A model generated the notes under the pieces. It was not told the DNA's origin. It searched no databases and saw only the letters and a list, made by a program, of their open reading frames with translations. A stretch of 39,718 nucleotides of DNA from Candidatus Omnitrophota bacterium (lineage in GTDB: Bacteria > Omnitrophota > Gorgyraeia > VGKN01): NCBI GenBank assembly GCA_020052955.1, contig JAGVOB010000106.1, positions 1 to 39,718 on the forward strand. Direction: 5' to 3'. A program made the translations under genes and the position numbers. Of this stretch, positions 1 through 8,466 are shown piece by piece. Position 1 is the first letter of the stretch; the number at the start of each line of letters is the position of its first letter.

Positions 1-2
1 GA

Positions 3-137
3 GGCCAGATAAAATCAATTGATTTATCGACGAGCGATAGCAATTTCTCCGTCGAGAATATATGCATACGGGAGGGACAATTGGCGCACAGCCACCTTGC
101 CCCCATAGCGGAAGTGCGATGGCAATTTAAGAATTAA
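3..137 (+). CDS. C-terminal fragment of an upstream gene, function unknown
   Basis: An open frame enters the window at its left edge and ends at TAA 135-137. It reads as normal protein (begins GQIKSIDLS, ends EVRWQFKN) with no internal stop over 44 codons, while the other two forward frames stop almost at once. The start lies outside the window. The next gene begins 23 bases downstream with a good ribosome binding site (GGTGGAG), so the two are probably co-transcribed. The fragment is too short to assign to a family; given the neighbours it may belong to a polysaccharide export or sugar-modifying protein, which is inference only. Confidence 0.5.
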   Translation, partial: GQIKSIDLSTSDSNFSVENICIREGQLAHSHLAPIAEVRWQFKN

Positions 138-160
138 CAGAGCACTGGTGGAGCCTTAAA

Positions 161-928
161 ATGATAGACATTTCAAGTATTATAAAGGGGCTTAAAAAGA
201 ATGAAACCAAATCCGCCTGTATCAATAAAGACAGTTTGAGCCTATGTTGCTATGATCAGAGGCGTTTGATAAAATGGATGGAAAATGAGATTACATCCGC
301 CCATGGTTTTTATACGGGGATTTCCGTATTAAATTGTACCTATTATTCTTTTGATAGCGAGTGGAGCTTACAATCAAGAGGAAAATCAGAACTTATCTTA
401 AATGTTAGATTTAAGGATATTCCTATAAATCAAATTTGGATGTTTAAGTTGTCTAATAGCTATTGCATAAGCTGGGATGTTAGAATTGAATTTGAAGAAG
501 GCCTTGATGTTGATAATGCCCAGGCTGGAATCTTCTTATCGGATAAATATATTAACTGGATAAATACGTATGAAGAAGCCCCATTTTTACCCATAAGGGG
601 ATGGCAGGATATGTACCTGGATAATCTTGAGAGCAGGGTTATCGGAGTGCGTGGATTTAGGGATAAGAACGGTTTTATGCCGACCATGCTGATTAATTTT
701 TCTGAAAATAGATTGCCAGGGATACCGTTCATTAAAAATACTTCTAAGGAATTGAATTCAAGGTTGCTAGGCGTTTCTTTGGAAGGGGGCTATAAGAAAG
801 AAGGTTTGTACAATTTTTTTAATTGCAAGATAGAGCTTGTTGATTCAGAAGAAAAGACAGATTTATTTATAGAGGATATTAGAAACAGGATTCTTAAGGA
901 TAGAAAACTCGGTTTTATTTTTAAGTAA
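161..928 (+). CDS. Hypothetical protein next to radical SAM gene
   Basis: A 255-residue protein that I do not recognise. It has no signal peptide or clear membrane segment, so it is probably cytoplasmic. It is rich in aromatic and charged residues, with alternating hydrophobic stretches such as ELILNVRFKDI and ISWDVRIEFEE that suggest a mostly beta fold in the middle. The start ATG at 161 is preceded by GGTGGAG at proper spacing. It ends 3 bases before the double radical SAM gene, so the two are very likely one operon and may act on the same substrate. A function in modifying or recognising a surface glycan is possible from context but nothing in the sequence proves it. Confidence 0.75.
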   Translation: MIDISSIIKGLKKNETKSACINKDSLSLCCYDQRRLIKWMENEITSAHGFYTGISVLNCTYYSFDSEWSLQSRGKSELILNVRFKDIPINQIWMFKLSNSYCISWDVRIEFEEGLDVDNAQAGIFLSDKYINWINTYEEAPFLPIRGWQDMYLDNLESRVIGVRGFRDKNGFMPTMLINFSENRLPGIPFIKNTSKELNSRLLGVSLEGGYKKEGLYNFFNCKIELVDSEEKTDLFIEDIRNRILKDRKLGFIFK

Positions 929-931
929 AAT

Positions 932-3640
932 ATGCCTACAAAAATATTACTTGCCAATCTACCGTGGGGTAGAAACGGGGTTTGCGGGGTAAGGGCGGGT
1001 TCTCGGTGGCCTCACATAAAGGATGTTACCGAGGGCGGCTATATGCCTTTCCCTTTTTATCTGGCGCACTCAGCGGCACTTTTAAAAAAGAATGACTTTG
1101 AAGTAGAATTATGCGATGCCTTGGCAGAGGACATACCCAGAGATAGATTTATAAGAAATGCTCTAATGAAAGATTATGAGCTTATTATAGCAGAAACCTG
1201 CACCGCCTCCCTAAAAAATGATTTGGAAATTTTAAGCTGTATTAAAAAGGAGAACTCGATTATAGCTATTTGCGGCCCGGAAGTAAGTATGAGGAACCCG
1301 GAATTTTTTGAGGAAAATAGGTTTATTGATTGTGCGATGATAGGGGAATATGAACTTACCGCTTTAGAACTTGCTGGACATATTAGAAGTAAGATGCCCT
1401 TTGATAATATACAAGGGATTGTATACAGGGATTCTAAAGGAAAAATAAGATTAAATCCCCCTCGGCCCCTGATTTCAAATCTGGATGAACTACCCTGGCC
1501 AACACGCGAAGGCCTGCCTATGAGCAAATACTTAGATGCCCCGGGAGATATGCCTCTGCCGAGCGTCCAGATGATTGCTTCAAGGGGTTGTCCGTTCCAA
1601 TGCCTTTTCTGCGCATGGCCTCAACTTATGTACGGTGGCAATTCTTATAGGGTGAGATCTATAAAAGATGTGGTTGATGAGATGGAATTCCTGGTGAATA
1701 AACTGAATTTTAAGTCTGTATATTTCGATGATGATACCTTTAATATAGGAAAAAATAGAATGTTGCAATTTGCCGACGAGCTAATAAGCAGGAATAAGGA
1801 AAATCGAATAAATGTGCCGTGGGCAATAATGGCAAGGGCAGATCTTATGGATGAAGAGATTTTATATAAATTGCGCCTCGCCGGGCTTTATGCCGTAAAA
1901 TACGGCATTGAATCTTCCGACCAGAACCTTCTTAAGAATGCCAATAAAGGGATGGATATAAAAAATGTTGAGGAGATGATAAGGTTAACAAAGAAAATGG
2001 GTATAAAAACACACCTTAGCTTTACCTTTGGGTTGCCAGACGAGACATGGTATACGATTTTAAAAACTATAAGTTTTTCCATGAGGCAGGATCCCGATAG
2101 CATACAATTTTCGATCTGTACGCCCTTTCCGGGCACCCGGTTTTATGAACTAGTAAAAAAAGAAAAGCTGCTTATATCACAGGATCCCTCCGACTACGAT
2201 GGAAATCGTAAGAGCGTTATAAAGACAGCTTATCTTAGGCCAAGGGATTTGGAATATGCGCGTAACCTTGCCTACAAGGTATGGAAGATGCATATTAAAT
2301 TTAGGAAGGTCTATAACTTTTTTAAATCATTTAGGAAAAAAGAAAAGGGAAAGTATAGATATTCTTACCTTAAAATTATAGTTACCTCTATAAGAGAAAA
2401 TAAATTTAGCACTACAGTTTCGAAATTGCTAAAATTTCTCTATCCGGAAAGACTAAAGGGTTATTACCTTGAAATGCTCGGCATAAAGGATGGGCAAGCG
2501 GCTTATAAGGGGCCCGATTTTCTGCATATAGACCTTACTAATAAATGCAATAATGATTGTATTGGCTGCTGGTGTAATTCACCGTTATTAGGTAATAAGA
2601 AAATAGGCGAAATAGATAAGAATAAGACTTTATCCTATGATCTTTTAAAGGATCTTATCAAGGAAGCAAGGAATCTGGGAACAAGAAGGGTAGCCTTTGG
2701 GGGGGGAGGTGAGCCGATGATGCATCCCGATTTCCTCAGTATAATTAATTATGCAAAAATGAACGGATTGGAGTGTTACGTATCCACAAACTTTAGCCTG
2801 GCAGATAGAGAAATATTAGATAAGCTTATAAGATTGAGGCTGGCTGAGGTTGCAGTCAGCGTATGGGCAGCTACGGAGGAAACCTACTGCCTGGTTCATA
2901 ATAATAAGACCGCCGAGACATTCAGGGCTATAAAAGATAATCTGGTCTACCTGAATACGAAAAAAAATTCTCACCTCAAGGTTAAAATTTGTAATGTAAT
3001 TACAAAATTAAATTTTTTTGAGCTGGAGAAAATGTTTGAATTTGCAATTGAGACAAAATCCGACATTGTAGAATTTACAGTTATTGACATTGTCCCTGAT
3101 AAAACCGAACACCTGCTTTTAAATTCGCATGAAAGGAAATGCGTGATAAAAAGTTGTGAAAATATAAGAAAAAAACTTTTAGTAAGGAATAATAAAATAA
3201 AAATATCAAATTTTGATCTTTTCATAAGAAGGATTTCCAATCCGGATTCAGAATATGGTATTTATGATAGCGATATTGTTCATAGAATTCCATGTTATGC
3301 GGGATGGACATTCTCAAGGGTTTCTGCAAACGGCGACGTCAATTTTTGTCTTAAGTCACATAGATTACCGGTCGGGAATATTTACAGAGATAAATTTTCG
3401 AATATCTGGAATTCTTCCCTGCAGGGTGAGCTTAGAAAAAAGGCGCTCTTAAAAAAGAAAGATGATTTTTTCCGTATGGTAGGAAACGGCGATGATGCCG
3501 GCCGGATAGGATGCGAAAGGGTTTGTGATGATATAGTGCGCAATATTTATACGCACAATAAATTTATGTCTTTAACACTCTATGAGAAAATGATGCTTGA
3601 GATTCTACGCAAGAGTTATGGAAAGAGATTTAGGAGATAA
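932..3640 (+). CDS. Fusion of B12-binding radical SAM and SPASM radical SAM domains
   Basis: A 902-residue protein with two complete radical SAM modules. Residues about 1-190 resemble the B12-binding domain of cobalamin-dependent radical SAM enzymes. The first radical SAM core follows, with CxxxCxxC at C220, C224 and C227 (RGCPFQCLFC). A second core starts near residue 530 with C539, C543 and C546 (NKCNNDCIGC) and the glycine-rich GGGGEP motif, and ends in a SPASM-like region with C788, C806, C861 and C865. Each family is common, but they are normally separate proteins of about 450 and 350 residues. The first module could carry out a methylation or similar radical reaction and the second a SPASM-type modification. 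The substrate is unknown; neighbouring glycosyltransferases suggest a glycan or lipid-linked sugar (inference). Confidence 0.88.
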   Translation: MPTKILLANLPWGRNGVCGVRAGSRWPHIKDVTEGGYMPFPFYLAHSAALLKKNDFEVELCDALAEDIPRDRFIRNALMKDYELIIAETCTASLKNDLEILSCIKKENSIIAICGPEVSMRNPEFFEENRFIDCAMIGEYELTALELAGHIRSKMPFDNIQGIVYRDSKGKIRLNPPRPLISNLDELPWPTREGLPMSKYLDAPGDMPLPSVQMIASRGCPFQCLFCAWPQLMYGGNSYRVRSIKDVVDEMEFLVNKLNFKSVYFDDDTFNIGKNRMLQFADELISRNKENRINVPWAIMARADLMDEEILYKLRLAGLYAVKYGIESSDQNLLKNANKGMDIKNVEEMIRLTKKMGIKTHLSFTFGLPDETWYTILKTISFSMRQDPDSIQFSICTPFPGTRFYELVKKEKLLISQDPSDYDGNRKSVIKTAYLRPRDLEYARNLAYKVWKMHIKFRKVYNFFKSFRKKEKGKYRYSYLKIIVTSIRENKFSTTVSKLLKFLYPERLKGYYLEMLGIKDGQAAYKGPDFLHIDLTNKCNNDCIGCWCNSPLLGNKKIGEIDKNKTLSYDLLKDLIKEARNLGTRRVAFGGGGEPMMHPDFLSIINYAKMNGLECYVSTNFSLADREILDKLIRLRLAEVAVSVWAATEETYCLVHNNKTAETFRAIKDNLVYLNTKKNSHLKVKICNVITKLNFFELEKMFEFAIETKSDIVEFTVIDIVPDKTEHLLLNSHERKCVIKSCENIRKKLLVRNNKIKISNFDLFIRRISNPDSEYGIYDSDIVHRIPCYAGWTFSRVSANGDVNFCLKSHRLPVGNIYRDKFSNIWNSSLQGELRKKALLKKKDDFFRMVGNGDDAGRIGCERVCDDIVRNIYTHNKFMSLTLYEKMMLEILRKSYGKRFRR

Positions 3641-3812
3641 TAGTCCGATTTTTGAAGATAGAACTAAAGAGCCTGACGACGCCCTGGAGCCCCATGGGTG
3701 AAAACCCGTGTGACCTAAACTTATTACGCCCATCTTGGGGCGACGTCCCGCTCCGCTAGTCACCCACGGCCATGGCCGTGGAACTCTGGTGACGGGATTA
3801 GAGAATTTTCAC
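3641..3812 (+). repeat. Intergenic palindrome cluster
   Basis: The gap after the double radical SAM gene is more GC-rich than the flanking genes and full of short hairpins: a perfect 18-bp palindrome CCACGGCCATGGCCGTGG at 3764-3781, a CGCCC/GGGCG hairpin near 3728-3743, and an outer TCACC/GGTGA pair around the palindrome. The ORF track begins the next gene inside this DNA (3735), but that N-terminus is encoded by repeat sequence and is unlikely to be real. Confidence 0.6.
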
Positions 3813-4076
3813 ATGATAGATTCCTTGAATAAAAAAATTGAAAAAATAGATTCAGCTCTAAGAGAAAAAATCGAAGAGCTGAATAAGATTTATGAAAGCA
3901 GATCATGGAGGGTGCTCTCAAAAATCATATCCCTTAAAAAAAATTTGTTAATATGGATAAAGAAAACGACGTTATTTCCTCTTTTGCTTTTTCTTTTAGT
4001 CGTATCCGTATTAACCAACCTTTATCTAAGTATCTTAAAAAAACTTAGAGGCACGATAATATTCCCCGGAAATTAA
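3813..4076 (+). CDS. Small coiled-coil membrane protein with SRSWR motif
   Basis: An 87-residue protein starting at the internal ATG 3813 (MIDSLNKKIEKID). This start is chosen because the upstream part of the open frame lies in palindromic repeat DNA; a weak GGGAT/AGAG site precedes it. Residues about 1-30 are heptad-like (IEKIDSALREKIEELNKIY), followed by ESRSWRVLSK and a single hydrophobic helix (LFPLLLFLLVVSVLTNLYLSIL). The SRSWR phrase after a coiled coil is a recurrent linker in glycosyltransferases and polysaccharide proteins, where it is followed by a basic/amphipathic or membrane segment. Here it stands alone, suggesting a small membrane anchor or scaffold for the flanking glycosyltransferases (inference). 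It ends 4 bases before the GT4 gene. Confidence 0.7.
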   Translation: MIDSLNKKIEKIDSALREKIEELNKIYESRSWRVLSKIISLKKNLLIWIKKTTLFPLLLFLLVVSVLTNLYLSILKKLRGTIIFPGN

Positions 4077-4080
4077 TGAT

Positions 4081-5619
4081 ATGAAAGTTTTACTTGTCCA
4101 TCCCCACGAGGTATTTTCTGAAGAGGAGCCCTGGACATCAAGAATTTTAAACATCGCACTTGAGCTCACCTATGCCGGCCATGATGTAAAACTTGTACAC
4201 TTTCCTCTAAGAGATAATCCCGTCAATCAGGTTTACAGACATAAAGATATAGAAATTATTCCGCTAAGTAGAAAGCTTGGGGTTGGTATATTCTTTAGAA
4301 ATATTATTAGATTATGTAAATTAGCTAAATGGGCCGATATTGTACATTTTCAAAAATGTTATTATTATTCTGCTATACCTTCATTATTAGCGGCCTTTAT
4401 ATCGGATAGACCCGTGCACTATGACTGGGACGATTGGGAGTTTAAGATATATTTTTATCCTAAAAGGCAATCAAGACTAACCGGTGTTTTTCTTTGGCTT
4501 TTAGAATTTTTACTTCCCTACCTTGTTGATACAGTATCAGTTTCAAGTGAGCGACTCCGACAATTATGCATAAATAGGGGTATTTTTAAAGATAGGATAT
4601 TTAAGGCACCCGTAGGAGCCGATTTAAGGAGTTTTAATCCATTTATCCCATCTGATAAAGTCAGATCAAGGTACAATATAAATAACCTTTTAGTGATATA
4701 TGTAGGCCAGCTCCACGGCGCTCAGTACGCAGAGCTGTTTATACAAGCAGCCCATTGCATATTAAACTCACATAATAATGCAACCTTTATGATTGTGGGA
4801 GGTGGTTATAGATTACCTTTTCTAAAAGATATGGCAGATACCCTAGCACTTGGAAGAAAATTGATTTTTACAGGCGCAGTGCCTCACGATGAAGTATCTT
4901 CGTATATAGCAGCTTCAGATATTGCAGTTGCCTGCTTCGAAAAGAATGATATAACAATGTGTAAGAGCCCTCTTAAGATTGCAGAATATATGGCATGCGG
5001 GAAGGCCATTGTCGCCAGCAATGTCGGAGAAATCAGAAATATGGTAGGCGGAGCAGGAATAGTTACGTTGGCAGGTGATGTTGAGTCTCTCACCAGGGGG
5101 ATAATGAGGCTAATGGATGATAAAGGCCTGAGGGAAACCCTCGGCACGCTTTCAAGGAAAAGGTCTGAGGAAAAATATAACTGGAATTTTACAACAGCTA
5201 ACTTGATAAAGGCATACAATACCGCATTTTATCTTAGAAATAAAAGTATATGTGAAATTATTGTCCCAATAGAAAAGTTAGAAAAGAGTAATTATGATCC
5301 GCTTGCCCTAATGGATTATCCTGCTTTAGTGCAAACTGAGGAGAGGTATTTTGTCGAGTTTGAGTTATTCATAAGATATAGCGGTTTTTATGATATCCTT
5401 ATTAAATATTCGTCCTATTCAAAAAGGTCTTGCGAGGTTTATTTTGACGATGAGGTTATTAATTATATGTGCTTGGAAGAGATAACGGGTGATTCTGATA
5501 GTTACAAGTGGTCGAAAGTTAATAGAATTAATATAGATTCGAATTTCCACAGGCTTAAGATACGGTTTCATAATGTACCATCTAAAGTAAGCCATCTAAA
5601 ATTTGTTAAGCTTAAATGA
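4081..5619 (+). CDS. GT4 glycosyltransferase with extra C-terminal beta domain
   Basis: A 512-residue protein. Residues about 1-385 form a GT-B glycosyltransferase of family 4: an N-terminal MKVLLVHPHE strand, a middle IYVGQLHGAQ segment that opens the nucleotide-sugar domain, the loop MIVGGGYR, and the donor-binding EX7E-type region KSPLKIAEYMACGKAIVAS. The family usually ends near 380 residues; here about 110 more follow, rich in beta strands and aromatic residues (FVEFELFIRYSGFYDILIKY, INIDSNFHRLKIRF), resembling a CBM6/35-like jelly roll. It probably transfers a sugar from a nucleotide donor to a growing glycan at the inner membrane face. Its stop overlaps the next ATG by 4 bases (ATGA), indicating translational coupling. 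Confidence 0.9.
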   Translation: MKVLLVHPHEVFSEEEPWTSRILNIALELTYAGHDVKLVHFPLRDNPVNQVYRHKDIEIIPLSRKLGVGIFFRNIIRLCKLAKWADIVHFQKCYYYSAIPSLLAAFISDRPVHYDWDDWEFKIYFYPKRQSRLTGVFLWLLEFLLPYLVDTVSVSSERLRQLCINRGIFKDRIFKAPVGADLRSFNPFIPSDKVRSRYNINNLLVIYVGQLHGAQYAELFIQAAHCILNSHNNATFMIVGGGYRLPFLKDMADTLALGRKLIFTGAVPHDEVSSYIAASDIAVACFEKNDITMCKSPLKIAEYMACGKAIVASNVGEIRNMVGGAGIVTLAGDVESLTRGIMRLMDDKGLRETLGTLSRKRSEEKYNWNFTTANLIKAYNTAFYLRNKSICEIIVPIEKLEKSNYDPLALMDYPALVQTEERYFVEFELFIRYSGFYDILIKYSSYSKRSCEVYFDDEVINYMCLEEITGDSDSYKWSKVNRINIDSNFHRLKIRFHNVPSKVSHLKFVKLK

Positions 5620-6743
5620 AGATAGTATTTATTACAAGAGAGTCAAAAGAATCTCCAGGGGCAAGAATCAGGTGTTGTAACCTGGCAGAAGGATTAAGGC
5701 ATCTCGGCGTACCCACGAAGATTTTTTCCTTTGCCGATGACCTGGGAGCGTTAGAGGGCAAGGAAGAATGTAAAATGGGTACAGCGGAAAAGATTTTTTT
5801 TAATGTAAGGGCATTTTTTAAGCTGTTTAATGAAAAAAAAGATACAATTTTTTTCATTCAGCGGAGCAATTATCATTCTATAGCGCCGTTATTAGTTCAT
5901 TTGATAAAAGGAAATGCTATTATACTAGATATTGATGATTGGGAATGGAGAGAGGATATAAGGTATTATAGTAAATCTCTCTCTAATTCAAAAGCAGAAC
6001 TTCTCCTTAGGATTTTATCTAAACGAGCCAGGTTTTTAACTACCCCGACCGATTACCTTAGGCGCTTTCTTTCGAGATATAGCACAAATTTATATATATT
6101 GAAGAATACCGTAGATATTTCTAAGTTTTATCCAAATGGCCGTAAGATTAACGAAGGACGAATTCTTTTTTCATGGATAGGAACTGTGCATAGAATAGAC
6201 AATGTGGAAAACATCAAGTTTATTCTCGAATGTTTCAGCGAACTAAGGCAATACTTTAAAAATATTTACCTTGAAATAATCGGGGATGGCCTGTATTACG
6301 ATAGAATACGTATGCTAAAAAAGAATTTTACAGATGAGCATATAACCGTCCGCGGATGGATTAAAAATATTTTTATGCCGGGCTATCTAACTTCAATAGA
6401 TGTAGGACTTTGCCCCCTTATACAGGATAATAAGTTTAATTTATCAAAGAGTCCGGTTAAACTATTTGAGTACATGGCAATGGGTAAATCCACGGTTTCT
6501 AGCGAGATTGGCGAGGCAAAAGATATAGTAAAAGACGGTGAAAATGGTTTTCTGGCAAAGGACAAGAAGGAATTTATTGAAAAAATGAGAATTTTGATTG
6601 AGGATAAAACGCTTAGAGATAGAATTGGGCAAAGAGCATTTGAGACGATAAGAGAAAATTTCACCGTCTCCAAGCAGGCGGAGATATTTTACCGCATAGG
6701 TAAAGAAAACTTTAATCCCGCCTTTGGCGGGACGAGGAGTTAA
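5616..6743 (+). CDS. GT4 glycosyltransferase
   Basis: A 375-residue GT-B glycosyltransferase. The donor-binding signature is KSPVKLFEYMAMGKSTVSS, closely matching the same segment of the preceding GT4, and LFSWIGTVHRIDN starts the C-terminal Rossmann domain. It overlaps the previous gene by 4 bases, so both are expected to be made together and may act in sequence on one glycan. The last nine or so residues (NPAFGGTRS) are encoded by the hairpin CCCGCCTTTGGCGGG at 6717-6731, the first part of an intergenic repeat block; the native C-terminus was probably slightly different. Substrate specificity cannot be read from the sequence. Confidence 0.9.
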   Translation: MKIVFITRESKESPGARIRCCNLAEGLRHLGVPTKIFSFADDLGALEGKEECKMGTAEKIFFNVRAFFKLFNEKKDTIFFIQRSNYHSIAPLLVHLIKGNAIILDIDDWEWREDIRYYSKSLSNSKAELLLRILSKRARFLTTPTDYLRRFLSRYSTNLYILKNTVDISKFYPNGRKINEGRILFSWIGTVHRIDNVENIKFILECFSELRQYFKNIYLEIIGDGLYYDRIRMLKKNFTDEHITVRGWIKNIFMPGYLTSIDVGLCPLIQDNKFNLSKSPVKLFEYMAMGKSTVSSEIGEAKDIVKDGENGFLAKDKKEFIEKMRILIEDKTLRDRIGQRAFETIRENFTVSKQAEIFYRIGKENFNPAFGGTRS

Positions 6744-6960
6744 TTCCCCGTAGCTTGCTGCGTTCCGTTTTGTAAGAGAGTTGATACCTCGTAGCTTGCT
6801 GCGAGGTAGTTCATTAACCCCGGATTTTTCACGCCTGCCCCGCCGCTGGCGGAGTGAGCAGGAAAAATCCGCCCCGAGCGAGTGCGAAGCCTACCTTTAG
6901 GTAATGCGAGGGACCGCACGGCCTCTCTCGACGAGGTTCGGCCGGCTTTGCGGGGTATTA
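6717..6960 (+). repeat. GC-rich block of nested hairpins between GT4 and radical SAM genes
   Basis: This region carries several inverted repeats: CCCGCC/GGCGGG at its left edge, two related copies of the phrase CGTAGCTTGCTGCG (the second inside CCTCGTAGC...GCGAGG), a GGATTTTTC/GAAAAATCC outer stem enclosing CCGCC/GGCGG, and a CCTACC/AGGTA hairpin. No open frame here looks like protein (the antisense 94-residue ORF is repeat translation). It looks like an accumulation of short palindromic elements and not a gene. Confidence 0.6.
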
Positions 6961-6984
6961 TCGCAAAATTTGGGATAACTGAAT

Positions 6985-8466
6985 ATGAAAGTTGTGCTTG
7001 TAAATTCAATAGGGGTTGATTCAAAAGGTTTTTATATTATACACTCTCCGAGCAGATGGTCCCAGGGTGTTAAAAATATACAGAACTGGTTCGCATATTA
7101 TCCGTGGGAATTAGCCTATTTATCCAGTCTCCTAAAAAGAGAGACAGATTTTTCTATAAAGCTTATAGACGGATGCCTACATAGGGATAACTATGAAAGC
7201 CTGTACAATAAAATTTGCAAAGAAAGTCCAGATTGGTTAGTTATGGAATGTTCTTCAAGGGTATTTTTAGAAAATTTGGACATGGTAAAGAAAATAAAGG
7301 ATAAACTTAAAACAAGGCTTATATTTGCCGGCCAGCATGCGAGTGCCTTCCCTGCAGAGCTAATTAAAGACGGGATTGATTATGTATGCGTAGGCGAATA
7401 TGAAGCTACTGTTGTAGACCTGCTTAAAGGGGCGCCTGTTGCTGAAATAGCAGGTTTATACCCAAATAATAGACGCGATCTTATAGATATAGAAAATTTG
7501 CCCTCACCCGAAGATAATGATGTTAGCAGAATAAGCTATGCCTATCCAGGGGAGCCAAGCTCTGAGTTTATCGAGGTGTATATGTATGCCACAAGAGGGT
7601 GTTTGCGTCAGTGTAACTTTTGCGTAGCCTCTAATATATACTATAATAAACCTAACTATCGACTCAGGCATATAGATAGTATTATCAATGAAATAAAGTA
7701 TTTAAAAAATAAATACCCTGCTATGGAGGGTATATTTTTTGATGAAGAAGTCCACAATGCGAGTAAAGACTTTACCTTGAAGCTATGTAACGCCATAATA
7801 GAGAATAGACTTAACTATCTCCAATTCGAAGCTATGTGCGATATCCTCTTTTTTGATGCAGATATGATGAGGCAAATAAAAAGAGCGGGGTATTATAAAA
7901 TAAGATTCGGCGTAGAAACCTCCAGTGAAAGCGTTATGAAATCTATTGGTAAGATAATACCCAAAGGTGTTCTTACTAACAGATTAAAGGAAGCTAAATC
8001 CGCAGGGCTTAAAACATACGGGGCTTTCACATTTGGAGCCCTTGGCTCAACAAGGGATAGCGACTCAGACACAATAAGGTTTATTAAAAAACTAATATCC
8101 GATGATTTGATTGATAACCTTCAGATGTCTATATGTACGCCGCAGCCAGGGACTCCTTTTTATAAATTTGTTAAAGAAAATAATCTGCTGATAACATCCG
8201 ATTTCAATAGATTTGACGGAGGAAATTTTGCAGTGGTTAATTATCGCGATTACAAGAAGGAAGATATAGAATATATTGCTTATCTTGGTTATTTAATAAG
8301 AGACCATAGCTATCTATGGAAAAAAATATCAAGAAATCAGCTTTATAAATGGCTTTTAAGCGTTTATAAAAAATACGGGTTCATAAATACTATAAGAAAA
8401 ATTATTAAACGAGTAAAAAGAGAGCTTAGTTTTTATTATACATGTATATGGCAGAAGTCTCTGTAA
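6985..8466 (+). CDS. B12-binding-type radical SAM enzyme
   Basis: A 493-residue single-module relative of the first half of the 902-residue protein. The N-terminal domain (about 1-190) has the alpha/beta pattern of the B12-binding fold (YPWELAYLSSLLKRE, IFAGQHASAFP, YVCVGEYEAT). The radical SAM core has C206, C210 and C213 (RGCLRQCNFC), followed by FFDEEVHNAS and FGVETSSESV as expected for this class. Such proteins methylate or rearrange inert carbons on lipids, sugars or tetrapyrroles; the substrate is not identifiable here. The ATG at 6985 follows a repeat block, with only a weak upstream GGGATAA site. Its 3' end overlaps the GT2 gene by 25 bases. Confidence 0.87.
   Translation: MKVVLVNSIGVDSKGFYIIHSPSRWSQGVKNIQNWFAYYPWELAYLSSLLKRETDFSIKLIDGCLHRDNYESLYNKICKESPDWLVMECSSRVFLENLDMVKKIKDKLKTRLIFAGQHASAFPAELIKDGIDYVCVGEYEATVVDLLKGAPVAEIAGLYPNNRRDLIDIENLPSPEDNDVSRISYAYPGEPSSEFIEVYMYATRGCLRQCNFCVASNIYYNKPNYRLRHIDSIINEIKYLKNKYPAMEGIFFDEEVHNASKDFTLKLCNAIIENRLNYLQFEAMCDILFFDADMMRQIKRAGYYKIRFGVETSSESVMKSIGKIIPKGVLTNRLKEAKSAGLKTYGAFTFGALGSTRDSDSDTIRFIKKLISDDLIDNLQMSICTPQPGTPFYKFVKENNLLITSDFNRFDGGNFAVVNYRDYKKEDIEYIAYLGYLIRDHSYLWKKISRNQLYKWLLSVYKKYGFINTIRKIIKRVKRELSFYYTCIWQKSL

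Noticed and set aside
6740-7024. Antisense 94-residue ORF
   Set aside because: It translates the palindrome block and overlaps the start of the radical SAM gene; it has no domain.
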